Assembly (NCBI GenBank): GCA_900757795.1
Contig: CAAEPE010000025.1
Location: 1 to 12,449 of the forward strand
Direction: 5' to 3'
DNA from: an uncultured Phascolarctobacterium sp.
GTDB lineage: Bacteria > Bacillota > Negativicutes > Acidaminococcales > Acidaminococcaceae
DNA length: 12,449 nucleotides
A program made the translations under genes and the position numbers. Below are positions 6,413 to 12,388 of the stretch, one piece after another. The notes below the pieces were generated by a model. That model was not told the DNA's origin and ran no database searches. It was given only the letters and a program-made list of their open reading frames with translations. Every line of letters starts with the position of its first letter. The first letter of the stretch is position 1.

Positions 6413-7474
6413 TTGAAGAGAGTAGGATACATTACCGATAAGGACGGGCGGCGCATTACGCTTTTAGAGGCTATGGGCGACTATGGAAACGTACAGAAAG
6501 CCTATAACAAAGCCAGAAAGTGTAAACGCCACAGAAAAGACGTACTGATTTTTACGAAAGACAAAGAGGAAAACTTAGACAAGGTGCGGGAAGATATTCT
6601 AAACCTTGCCTATGAGCCGAGCGAATACCATTACTTTAAGGTGTACGAACCGAAAGAGCGGCAGATAATGGCGCTGCCGTTCTATGACAGGGTGGTACAG
6701 CACGCCATAAACAACGTGTTAGAGCCTATATTTGATAAGAGGTTTATATCGCAGTCTTACGCCTGCCGGAAAGGTAAAGGTATGCACGCTGCGTCTGATA
6801 CGCTAAAAGAGTGGCTGTATGAGTGGAACAAATACCACCCAGACCAGCCGCTTTATGCTATCAAGGCAGATATACACCACTATTTCCAGAGCATAGACCA
6901 TGCGGTATTAAAAACTGAAATACGTAAGGTTATAAAAGACGCTGGGGTACTGGCATTGCTGGACAGGATAATAGACCACAACGGCAATATGCCGGACGGC
7001 GTAGGGATACCAGTAGGAAACCTTACCAGTCAGTTATTTGCAAATATCTATCTGGACGCATTAGACCAGTTTATTAAGCATGAGCTGGGCGTAGAGGCGT
7101 ACATACGATATATGGACGACTTTGTAATATTAAGCCCAGACAAGGAACAGCTGCGCAGCTGGCTTGCACGGATAGAGCAATTCTTACGGGAAGAGCTTAA
7201 GTTAGAGTTTAACCCGAAAACTACCATACTGGCAGCAAAGAACGGTATAGACTTTGTAGGCTACAAACACAGGGCAACGCACAGGAAAGTACGAAAGGAC
7301 AGCATAAAGCGCATAAAGCGTACTATCAAGAAGTGCGAGAGCGGGAAAATCACAAAAGAGCAGTTACAAAAGAGTATACAGAGCTGGACGGGACACGCAG
7401 GACATGCCGACAGCTATAACCTACGAAAGAAAATAGAAACGCTGGCAGAGGCAGCCATAGAAAAGGCTGCTTAA
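6413..7474 (+). CDS. DGR reverse transcriptase
   Basis: 353 residues. The start is TTG 6413, supported by AGGAG at 6400-6404 with 8-nt spacing; no ATG fits as well. RT motifs in order: LPFYDRVVQHAI (88-99), KADIHHYFQSIDH (151-163, catalytic D153), GIPVGNLTSQLFANIYLD (198-215), YMDD (233-236, catalytic D235/D236), LEFNPKT (264-270) and GIDFVGYK (278-285). The VGNLTSQ box ends in SQ rather than the SP typical of group II intron and retron RTs, a hallmark of DGR RTs. There is no maturase or endonuclease domain, and the C-terminal thumb is short and basic, as usual in this family. It copies the TR RNA with errors at adenines and, with Avd, drives cDNA into the VR. It is followed 24 nt later by a small ORF and the holin, so it sits within the late operon. 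Confidence 0.97.
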   Translation: MKRVGYITDKDGRRITLLEAMGDYGNVQKAYNKARKCKRHRKDVLIFTKDKEENLDKVREDILNLAYEPSEYHYFKVYEPKERQIMALPFYDRVVQHAINNVLEPIFDKRFISQSYACRKGKGMHAASDTLKEWLYEWNKYHPDQPLYAIKADIHHYFQSIDHAVLKTEIRKVIKDAGVLALLDRIIDHNGNMPDGVGIPVGNLTSQLFANIYLDALDQFIKHELGVEAYIRYMDDFVILSPDKEQLRSWLARIEQFLREELKLEFNPKTTILAAKNGIDFVGYKHRATHRKVRKDSIKRIKRTIKKCESGKITKEQLQKSIQSWTGHAGHADSYNLRKKIETLAEAAIEKAA

Positions 7475-7498
7475 GCGGCAAAATGCAGGAGCGAGTAC

Positions 7499-7678
7499 AT
7501 GAGTAGCAATTTATTAAGGGTAGTACAAGAACAACAGGAAACCATAGAAAAGCAAAGCAGGCTTATTGCTGATTTAATAGCCACTCTGGAAAGCTGGGAG
7601 CAGACAGCAGGCTACGACGGCGCAGAGCTGAAAGAGCGGGCAAAAGATTTGCAATTAAGAGAAAGGCAGGATTTATGA
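7499..7678 (+). CDS. Small coiled-coil protein (59 aa) between DGR and holin
   Basis: ATG 7499 with a good AGGAG (7487-7491, 7-nt spacing); 59 codons ending in TGA that overlaps the holin start (ATGA, 7675-7678). The residues are mostly Gln/Glu/Lys/Leu: VVQEQQETIEKQSRLIADLI then ELKERAKDLQLRERQ, giving one or two amphipathic helices with a short GYDG turn. There is no membrane segment, so it is not itself a holin. Small charged helical proteins just before holins are common in phage lysis cassettes (tail-adjacent or haemolysin XhlA-like roles), but this one lacks the C-terminal membrane anchor of XhlA. Function unknown; the strong RBS and start-stop overlap make it likely to be a real gene. 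Confidence 0.75.
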   Translation: MSSNLLRVVQEQQETIEKQSRLIADLIATLESWEQTAGYDGAELKERAKDLQLRERQDL

Positions 7679-8163
7679 ACATGACTATTACAGAATTTAT
7701 TGAGGCGGCGGCACATAACAAAATTATCCAGCTGGTAGTATTGGCGATTGTGTGCGACACGGTTTTTGGCGTGCTGCGTGCAATCAAAGAGAAGAAATTT
7801 AACAGCTGCGCAGGCATTGACGGGGCTATCAGAAAAGTAGGTATGCTTATTTCTCTGGTATTCATGCTGGCAATCGACGTACTGATTAAGATTAACTTAA
7901 TCGGATTTATACCGGAGCAGGCACGTACATATTTAGGGCTTGATACCGTGGGCGTGGCTGAATTTTTCGCATTGCTTTACATTGCCTATGAGGTAGTGAG
8001 CATTTTTAAAAATATGGCATTATGCGGGCTGCCCGTAAAAAAGGTATGGGAAAAGGTGCGGGAGTTTCTGGCGAAGTATACGGACGAACTGCCGGACACA
8101 GACGAACTGGACGGGGACAGCACCACAGGCAACGTAGAGGAACACAGGACACAGGAAAGATAA
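7675..8163 (+). CDS. Phage holin, Cph1/toxin-secretion holin family
   Basis: 162 residues. ATG 7675 (AAAGG at 7662-7666) and ATG 7681 (AGGA at 7668-7671) are both plausible starts, two residues apart; dual starts are sometimes used for holin timing, but nothing here proves it. Three hydrophobic segments lie at about residues 17-38, 52-76 and 88-108, with the sequence DTVFGVLRAIKEKKFNSCAG after the first, a motif I recognise from the Bacteriophage_holin_4 (Cph1) family (D-x-x-x-G-x-x-x-A). The C-terminal 35 residues are charged and Asp/Glu/Thr-rich, probably cytoplasmic. It forms membrane holes late in infection, letting the endolysin reach the wall. The endolysin follows after a terminator-like hairpin. 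Confidence 0.88.
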   Translation: MNMTITEFIEAAAHNKIIQLVVLAIVCDTVFGVLRAIKEKKFNSCAGIDGAIRKVGMLISLVFMLAIDVLIKINLIGFIPEQARTYLGLDTVGVAEFFALLYIAYEVVSIFKNMALCGLPVKKVWEKVREFLAKYTDELPDTDELDGDSTTGNVEEHRTQER

Positions 8164-8188
8164 GAATAATAAGGACATAGCAGCAAAG

Positions 8189-8220
8189 AGCGCTTGCGGG
8201 ACACCGCAGGCGCTTATTTT
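8189..8220 (+). terminator. Hairpin with T-rich tail between holin and endolysin
   Basis: An 11-bp stem, AGCGCTTGCGG (8189-8199) with CCGCAGGCGCT (8204-8214), one T-G pair, loop GACA, then TATTTTG. It looks like an intrinsic terminator but the T-tract is interrupted by A and G, so it may be leaky. It lies 20 nt upstream of the endolysin RBS, and I see no promoter between them, so the endolysin would depend on read-through. Confidence 0.6.
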
Positions 8221-8241
8221 GTATGCGGAAAGGCAGGAAAT

Positions 8242-9651
8242 ATGAACATTAACAGAAAGATAAGTAAGTACAATTTCAATAAGGGCAGCGTTTCCAGAAT
8301 TAAGTATATTGTTATACATTATGTAGGTGCACTGGGCGGCGCAGAGGACAACTGCCGATATTATGGCGGCGGCAATAGAAATGCGTCGGCGCATTACTTT
8401 GTAGGATTTAACGGCGAGGTATGGCAGTGCGTAGAGGACGCTAATATAGCGTGGCATTGCGGAGCGTCGAGCTATAAGCACGCAGAGTGCCGAAACGCTA
8501 ATAGTATCGGTATTGAAATGTGCGTAAGGAAGAAAAACACAAAGAGCATGGGCGCAACAGATAAAGACTGGTATTTTGAGGACGCAACAGTAGAGGCGGC
8601 GGCAGAGCTTACCCGTTACCTTATGAATAAATACGGCGTGCCTGCATCTCATGTAATCAGACATTACGACGTAACGGGCAAGATTTGCCCTAACCCGTAT
8701 GTATATAACACCAGCGCCCACACATGGGACGAGTTTAAGCGTAAAATCAGCGGACAGGCAGAAACACCGCAGGGCGGCAATGAAAAAACAATCTGGAATT
8801 TTCTTACAGGAAAGGGCTTAAATGCTTATGCCGTGGCTGGTATTATGGGTAATCTGTATGCTGAAAGCGGGCTTATGCCGAACAACTTACAGAACATCTA
8901 TAACAATAAGCTGGGTAAGACGGACGCAGAATATACAGCAGCGGTGGATAATGGCAGCTATGGCAATTTTGTAAAGGACAGTGCAGGCTATGGGCTGGCG
9001 CAGTGGACGTATTGGAGCAGAAAGCAGGCGTTGCTTAATCATGCAAAACAGGCGGGCGTATCCATTGCAGACCTTAATATGCAGCTGGGCTTTTTATGGG
9101 AAGAATTGCAGGGATACACAGCAGTAATGGACGCACTGAAAAAGGCGGGCAGCGTGCGTGCTGCATCTGATGCCGTTCTTACTGGATATGAAAAGCCAGC
9201 AGACCAGAGCGAAACAGTAAAGAAAAAGCGTGCAGAGTACGGCGAGGGATACTATAAAAAGTATGCAGCAGGAAACGGTACAAAGTATTACAGAGTGCGC
9301 AAGAGCTGGACGGACGCAGCAAGCCAGCTGGGGGCGTTTACGTCGCTGGAAAATGCAAAGAGCGCTTGCAAGGCGGGCTATACCGTATATGATGATAACG
9401 GCAAAGCGGTATATGCCGCAGCGGGGCAGCAGGCAAGCGCAGGCGTTCCGTTTAGCGTACAGGTAGATATTTTAGACCTTAATATCAGAACGGGAGCAGG
9501 CACAAACTATGCAAAAACAGGAGAAACCACAGGAAAGGGAGTATTTACCATTGTGGAAGTGAAAGCCGGACAGGGCGCAAGCGCAGGCTGGGGACGCTTG
9601 AAGAGTGGCGCAGGCTGGATTAGCTTAGATTATGCCACAAGATTAGCTTAA
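8242..9651 (+). CDS. Endolysin: N-acetylmuramoyl-L-alanine amidase + lysozyme-like domain + SH3
   Basis: 469 residues from ATG 8242, which has AAGGCAGGA at 8230-8238. The frame stays open upstream to a TTG at 8194, but that TTG lies in the terminator stem, so I reject it. Residues 15-170 form an Amidase_2 domain (KYIVIHYVGA, AHYFVGFNGEVWQC, NSIGIEM), with probable zinc ligands H26, H141 (IRHYDV) and C149 (KICPNP). Residues 181-341 form a second catalytic module resembling phage tail lysozyme (IWNFLTGKGLNAYAVAGIMG, then NLYAESG with candidate catalytic E208, and GYGLAQWTYWSRK). Residues 348-392 are a short repeat-like linker, and 403-468 an SH3-type wall-binding domain (LNIRTGAGTNYAKTG). Two cutting activities (amide and glycan) in one enzyme are typical of large endolysins. 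There is no signal peptide, as expected with a holin. Confidence 0.92.
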   Translation: MNINRKISKYNFNKGSVSRIKYIVIHYVGALGGAEDNCRYYGGGNRNASAHYFVGFNGEVWQCVEDANIAWHCGASSYKHAECRNANSIGIEMCVRKKNTKSMGATDKDWYFEDATVEAAAELTRYLMNKYGVPASHVIRHYDVTGKICPNPYVYNTSAHTWDEFKRKISGQAETPQGGNEKTIWNFLTGKGLNAYAVAGIMGNLYAESGLMPNNLQNIYNNKLGKTDAEYTAAVDNGSYGNFVKDSAGYGLAQWTYWSRKQALLNHAKQAGVSIADLNMQLGFLWEELQGYTAVMDALKKAGSVRAASDAVLTGYEKPADQSETVKKKRAEYGEGYYKKYAAGNGTKYYRVRKSWTDAASQLGAFTSLENAKSACKAGYTVYDDNGKAVYAAAGQQASAGVPFSVQVDILDLNIRTGAGTNYAKTGETTGKGVFTIVEVKAGQGASAGWGRLKSGAGWISLDYATRLA

Positions 9652-9657
9652 GTTTTC

Positions 9658-9694
9658 GAGGGTGGGCGGTTCGCTGTCTGCCCTCTATTTTTTT
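9658..9694 (+). terminator. Rho-independent terminator after the lysis genes
   Basis: GAGGGTGGGC (9658-9667) pairs with GTCTGCCCTC (9676-9685), with three G-U pairs and an 8-nt loop, followed by TA and seven T (9688-9694). It closes the late tail-DGR-lysis operon. Confidence 0.8.
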
Positions 9695-9725
9695 GCAATT
9701 TTATAGGATTTTCTGCATAAAAGCG

Positions 9726-9754
9726 TTGACAAGTTACCCAAATGGGTATATAAT
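9726..9754 (+). promoter_or_regulatory. Consensus sigma-A promoter with palindromic operator in the spacer
   Basis: TTGACA (9726-9731), 17-bp spacer, TATAAT (9749-9754): perfect match to both hexamers and optimal spacing. The spacer contains TACCCA-AA-TGGGTA (9735-9748), a 14-bp inverted repeat that abuts the -10. A repressor bound there would block polymerase, so this is probably an operator; the XRE protein encoded at 10116 is a candidate ligand. It drives the small-peptide/XRE/HIRAN unit. Confidence 0.85.
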
Positions 9755-9818
9755 TAAATTATGGAAAGGAGATAAGAACAAATAAGAGGCAAAGCCACTG
9801 GAAAGGAGAAACGGCACA

Positions 9819-9938
9819 ATGGGTAAGAAAAAGAAACAAAAGAAAAAGCCTATCAAATGGCGAGACTTGGCAATCAACGCATTGATAGACTTAATCATAG
9901 GAATTATACTTATCATAATTGGTAAGTACATAGGTTAG
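9819..9938 (+). CDS. 39-residue Lys-rich single-pass membrane peptide
   Basis: ATG 9819 with AAAGGAG (9802-9808, 10-nt spacing), 39 codons to TAG 9936. The first 10 residues contain seven Lys (GKKKKQKKK), followed by PIKWRDLAINALIDL and then a very hydrophobic run of Ile/Leu/Gly (LIIGIILIIIG), ending KYIG. The layout is a basic cytoplasmic head plus one transmembrane helix. I recall similar short KKKK-PIKW peptides near regulators in Firmicutes prophages and integrative elements, annotated only as hypothetical. The size and charge resemble type I toxins or small membrane modulators, but I see no clear antisense RNA gene, so toxin status is speculation. It is the first gene after the operator-controlled promoter. 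Two hairpins follow directly. Confidence 0.8.
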   Translation: MGKKKKQKKKPIKWRDLAINALIDLIIGIILIIIGKYIG

Positions 9939-9977
9939 GGCGAAAGCCCTAACCAACAGGCGGGCGATAAGCCCGCC
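9933..9977 (+). promoter_or_regulatory. Two tandem perfect hairpins after the 39-aa ORF
   Basis: Hairpin 1: GGTTAGGGC (9933-9941), loop GAAA, GCCCTAACC (9946-9954), 9 bp perfect, enclosing the stop codon of the 39-residue ORF. Hairpin 2: GGCGGGC (9959-9965), loop GATAA, GCCCGCC (9971-9977), 7 bp perfect. No T-tract follows (TATAAAAAAT), so on the + strand these look like mRNA stabilisers, processing sites or a weak attenuator rather than a full terminator. Confidence 0.65.
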
Positions 9978-10020
9978 GCCTATAAAAAATATAACACAAA
10001 CCCACAGCCGAGTAAAGAGT

Positions 10021-10119
10021 ATGCTTTTGAAATTAGGAGTATTTTTAGTAGCAGTAGGACTTGTAAAGCTGCTTATTGCTTTCATTTTGAGAGCGAAAGA
10101 AAAGAGAGGTAAGGCATGA
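10021..10119 (+). CDS. 32-residue hydrophobic peptide overlapping the XRE gene
   Basis: ATG 10021 to TGA 10117-10119, overlapping the XRE start in an ATGA arrangement (10116-10119). Residues 2-25 are hydrophobic (LLKLGVFLVAVGLVKLLIAF), one membrane helix, and the tail is basic (RAKEKRGKA). The RBS is weak (GAG at 10010-10012, spaced 8 nt). The start-stop overlap favours a real, translationally coupled gene; the weak RBS argues for caution. It could also be a short leader whose translation opens the XRE start. Function unknown. Confidence 0.5.
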   Translation: MLLKLGVFLVAVGLVKLLIAFILRAKEKRGKA

Positions 10120-10313
10120 ATTTAGGCGAAAACATAAGGAAAGCACGAAAAGCGGCAGGCGTGACGCAAAAGGAACTTGCAGAGCGCCTGCAAGTTTACC
10201 CGAAAGATATAAGCCGTTGGGAAAACGGAGAAAGAACGCCGAGCGTGCCAGCGTTTGCGAAAATTTGCAGAGAGCTTAACGCCTCTGCTGATGAAATTTT
10301 AGAATTGAAGTAG
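10116..10313 (+). CDS. XRE-family (Cro/C1-type) helix-turn-helix regulator
   Basis: 65 residues; ATG 10116 with AGAGAGG/AAGG just upstream (10103-10114). It is a stand-alone HTH_3 domain: GENIRKARKAAGVTQKELAE (4-23), where VTQKELAERL is helix 2 and YPKDISRWENGERTPS is the recognition helix and the conserved W-E-x-G turn, followed by PAFAKICRELNASADEILEL. There is no oligomerisation or peptidase extension, so it is Cro-sized rather than a full CI repressor. It lies inside the unit transcribed from 9726, whose spacer is palindromic, so autoregulation is plausible but unproven. Confidence 0.9.
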   Translation: MNLGENIRKARKAAGVTQKELAERLQVYPKDISRWENGERTPSVPAFAKICRELNASADEILELK

Positions 10314-10334
10314 ATACGAAAGCGAGGGCTTACT

Positions 10335-11018
10335 ATGACAAAGAAAAAGGTAATTTTATTGGTAGTGGCTGCATTATTTGCGGTAAGCGGCTTAACGGCG
10401 CTGCCGTCTGGAAATATAACAGGCGGGGTGGGCTGCATTGTGGTTGCGGCAGTATGCGCCTATTTTGGACTAAAAAAGAAAAGAGCAGGAAAAGAGAACG
10501 GAAACAGAACGCCAGTGCCTGCCACTGCATCTGGTGGCAGAATTTTAGATACAATCAGAACGAAAGTAGTAGGCGTGACGTTTAATAATGAGGACGGAGA
10601 AAACAGGCAGGATATTTTAAGCAGAATGTCCGGCAGTGAAGATATTACAGTAGAAAAGTATACATACAACGGAGAGCCTGCCGCATACGTAAAGTGGGGC
10701 GATAAGGTAATAGGCAATCTATCGGCAGAGCTGGCGGGGGACTTAGCGAGAAAGTACCCGAAAGCCCGCTACACCGCAGAAATACTGGAAATTTCTGGGG
10801 GGGGGGTACAGACGTTCGGGTGCAATATAGAGCTTGACGTAATCGAGGACGCAACGCCCAGCGTAAGCCAGCATACGGGAGAAACTACAGTATATGTAGA
10901 CCGTAGCAACAAAAAATACCATAGTAAGCCTAACTGTTCGGGAATGAAAAACCCAAAGAGCATACCGCTAAGCCAAGCAAAGAAGAAATACACCGCTTGT
11001 AAAAAGTGTTGTAAATAG
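10335..11018 (+). CDS. Membrane-anchored HIRAN-like protein with C-terminal Cys/His cluster
   Basis: 227 residues; ATG 10335 with GAGGG (10324-10328, 6-nt spacing). Two hydrophobic segments (about residues 5-23 and 27-46) form a membrane hairpin, followed by a basic linker. Residues 74-170 look like a HIRAN domain (TKVVGVTFNNEDGENRQDIL, then a Y-x-x-x-P-A-Y-V-K-W-G-D-K-x-I-G core and EILEISGGG). HIRAN domains bind DNA ends or damaged DNA, or act in regulatory contexts in prokaryotes. The C-terminus (185-227) has KKYHSKPNCSGMKN and YTACKKCC, with H196, C201, C222, C225 and C226: a short putative metal-binding cluster. A run of ten G (10797-10806) encodes SGGGV (154-158). Gain or loss of one G would hit a stop within about 15 codons, removing the Cys cluster. 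Domain calls are from memory of motifs. Confidence 0.65.
   Translation: MTKKKVILLVVAALFAVSGLTALPSGNITGGVGCIVVAAVCAYFGLKKKRAGKENGNRTPVPATASGGRILDTIRTKVVGVTFNNEDGENRQDILSRMSGSEDITVEKYTYNGEPAAYVKWGDKVIGNLSAELAGDLARKYPKARYTAEILEISGGGVQTFGCNIELDVIEDATPSVSQHTGETTVYVDRSNKKYHSKPNCSGMKNPKSIPLSQAKKKYTACKKCCK
10797..10806 (+). repeat. Ten-base poly-G tract inside coding sequence
   Basis: G10 within codons 155-158 of the HIRAN-like gene. With 9 G the frame reaches TAG after 10 codons (three Gly plus seven more); with 11 G it reaches TGA slightly later. Such tracts slip readily during replication, so this could be a contingency (on/off) locus, or a sequencing-error hotspot. Confidence 0.8.
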
Positions 11019-11028
11019 GTAAAGGCAT

Positions 11029-11062
11029 AAGCCGCAGACTTGTAAAAGAGTTTGCGGCTTTT
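11029..11062 (+). terminator. Terminator-like hairpin after the HIRAN-like gene
   Basis: AAGCCGCAGACT (11029-11040), 8-nt loop, AGTTTGCGGCTT (11049-11060); a 12-bp stem with one G-U pair and a short T-run (CTTTTC). It separates the XRE/HIRAN unit from the transposase gene. The A-rich 5' flank is short, so strength is uncertain. Confidence 0.65.
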
Positions 11063-11107
11063 CGTCGTATATGGGGAAAGAACAGGAACGAAAGAGAGGT
11101 AGCAGAA

Positions 11108-12169
11108 ATGGCGAATAAGAAAGGCAGCCGACAGCTGACATGGACAGACCGTATAAGCCTTGAGGCGTTGAAAAAAGCGGGGCATAGCGTGATAGAGATA
11201 GCAGAGCAGCTGGGCGTACACCGCAGCACTATATATAATGAGCTTAAGAGAGGGCAGTATATGCACCGAAACAGCGACTATACGGAAGAACTGCGCTATA
11301 GTCCAGATATTGCACAGGAAAAGGCAGAGGAAAATTTAAAGGCGAGAGGCACACAGCTTAAAATAGGGAATGATATTGCATACGCAAATTACATAGAGGA
11401 TAAAATAGTAAATGAAGATTACAGCCCAGCGGCGGTACTGGGAGAGCTGAAAGCGCAGGGAAAAGAGGGGGACTTTTCCGTAACGGTATGCGTAACGACT
11501 TTATACAGCTACATTGATAAGGGCATTTTCCTTAAGCTGTCTAACAAGGATTTGCCAGTAAAGAAGAATAAAAAGCGGAAATATAAGAAAGTGCAGCGGC
11601 AGCAGTCAAGGGCAGCAGCAGGCGAGAGTATAGAGAAACGCCCGAAAGAGATAGATACACGGGAAGAGTTCGGCAACTGGGAAATGGACAGCGTTTTAGG
11701 CAAGCGGGGAAAGTCAAAAAATACGCTGCTGGTGCTGACAGAGCGGAAAACCAGAAACGAGATTATATTTAAGCTGCCAGACCATACAGACGAGGCAGTA
11801 GTAGCGGCGCTGGATAGATTAGAAAGGAAATGGGGCGCTGATATGTTTAAGCGGGTATTTAAGACAATCACGGTAGACAATGGCAGCGAGTTTGCAGACG
11901 CAGAGGGCTTACAGCGTTCTATTATCAACGAGGGAGAAAAGCGGACAAAGGTATATTACTGCCACCCGTACAGCAGTTGGGAGCGTGGCACGAATGAGGT
12001 AACAAATAAGATGATACGCCGGAAGATACCGAAAGGCACAAATTTTGACGACAGGACAGAGGAAGAGGTAGAGAGTATAGAGAACTGGATAAACGGATAC
12101 CCACGCAAAATACATGGCTATCATTCAGCAGGGGAATTATTCAAGGAAGAGGTAAAGCAGCTTGCATAA
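11108..12169 (+). CDS. IS30-family DDE transposase
   Basis: 353 residues; ATG 11108 with AGAGAGG (11093-11099, 8-nt spacing). The N-terminal HTH (residues 10-50: ISLEALKKAGHSVIEIAEQL, GVHRSTIYNELKRG) is typical of IS30 proteins. The catalytic core has WEMDSVLGKRG (D194), TVDNGSEF (D257) and YCHPYSSWERGTNEVTNKMI (E297). By count the second D and E are 39 residues apart, against 33 in IS30 itself; the difference is an insert around 262-280. All three acids are present, so it is probably active. Length is normal for the family. I found no convincing terminal inverted repeats or target duplication on either side, and codon use looks like the neighbouring phage genes, so it may be a resident phage gene rather than a recent insertion. 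Confidence 0.9.
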   Translation: MANKKGSRQLTWTDRISLEALKKAGHSVIEIAEQLGVHRSTIYNELKRGQYMHRNSDYTEELRYSPDIAQEKAEENLKARGTQLKIGNDIAYANYIEDKIVNEDYSPAAVLGELKAQGKEGDFSVTVCVTTLYSYIDKGIFLKLSNKDLPVKKNKKRKYKKVQRQQSRAAAGESIEKRPKEIDTREEFGNWEMDSVLGKRGKSKNTLLVLTERKTRNEIIFKLPDHTDEAVVAALDRLERKWGADMFKRVFKTITVDNGSEFADAEGLQRSIINEGEKRTKVYYCHPYSSWERGTNEVTNKMIRRKIPKGTNFDDRTEEEVESIENWINGYPRKIHGYHSAGELFKEEVKQLA

Positions 12170-12287
12170 CAACGGATACAGGGAGCGTGAGAGGCTGGCA
12201 GCAGTGGCAGCCTTACTACTGCGTTGCCTAAAAGTGAAAATATACAATAAAACAGGCTGCGTATTGTGCAAAATGGCAAAACGATAA
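12162..12287 (+). CDS. Possible 41-aa ORF overlapping the transposase stop
   Basis: TTG 12162, overlapping the last codons of the transposase in another frame, with AGGAAGAGG (12144-12152) 9 nt upstream; the frame runs to TAA 12285. It starts with charged residues (YRERERLAAVAALLLRCLKV) and ends with KTGCVLCKMAKR, containing a C-x-x-C. No recognised family. The good Shine-Dalgarno spacing supports it; the TTG start and short length do not. It could be chance. Confidence 0.35.
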   Translation: MHNNGYRERERLAAVAALLLRCLKVKIYNKTGCVLCKMAKR

Positions 12288-12295
12288 AAACATGA

Positions 12296-12325
12296 AAAAA
12301 TGTCGATTTTAATGTTGACATTTTT
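12296..12325. terminator. AT-rich symmetric terminator after the transposase
   Basis: AAAAATGTCGA (12296-12306), 8-nt loop, TTGACATTTTT (12315-12325); an 11-bp stem with one G-U pair, with A-run on the left and T-run on the right, so it could act on both strands. Confidence 0.65.
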
Positions 12326-12352
12326 AATTTATTAGAAAAAATGAAATTTATC

Positions 12353-12382
12353 TTGACGATTTTGCTTGACTTGATATATAAT
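12353..12382 (+). promoter_or_regulatory. Putative sigma-A promoter reading out of the right edge
   Basis: TTGACG (12353-12358), 18-bp spacer, TATAAT (12377-12382) in an AT-rich stretch. The transcript would start near 12389 and its gene lies beyond the window. Confidence 0.7.
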
Positions 12383-12388
12383 ATACGT

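Noticed and set aside
6413..7474. RT as a group II intron or retron reverse transcriptase
   Set aside because: No maturase/endonuclease domain, motif 4 ends in SQ, adjacent Avd and TR/VR; no intron-like or msr/msd structure seen.
8194..8241. Upstream TTG start extending the endolysin by 16 residues
   Set aside because: It falls inside the stem of the 8189-8214 hairpin and has no RBS; ATG 8242 has AAGGCAGGA at proper distance and begins the normal amidase N-terminus.
8020..8721. 233-residue open frame on the minus strand across holin and endolysin
   Set aside because: Antisense to two well-supported genes, no RBS or recognisable domain, Cys/Val-rich composition typical of shadow frames in this codon usage.
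9761..9775. Four-codon uORF (ATG GAA AGG AGA TAA)
   Set aside because: Its ATG lies at the predicted transcription start, leaving no room for an RBS; the AAAGGAG is better read as an SD-like element.
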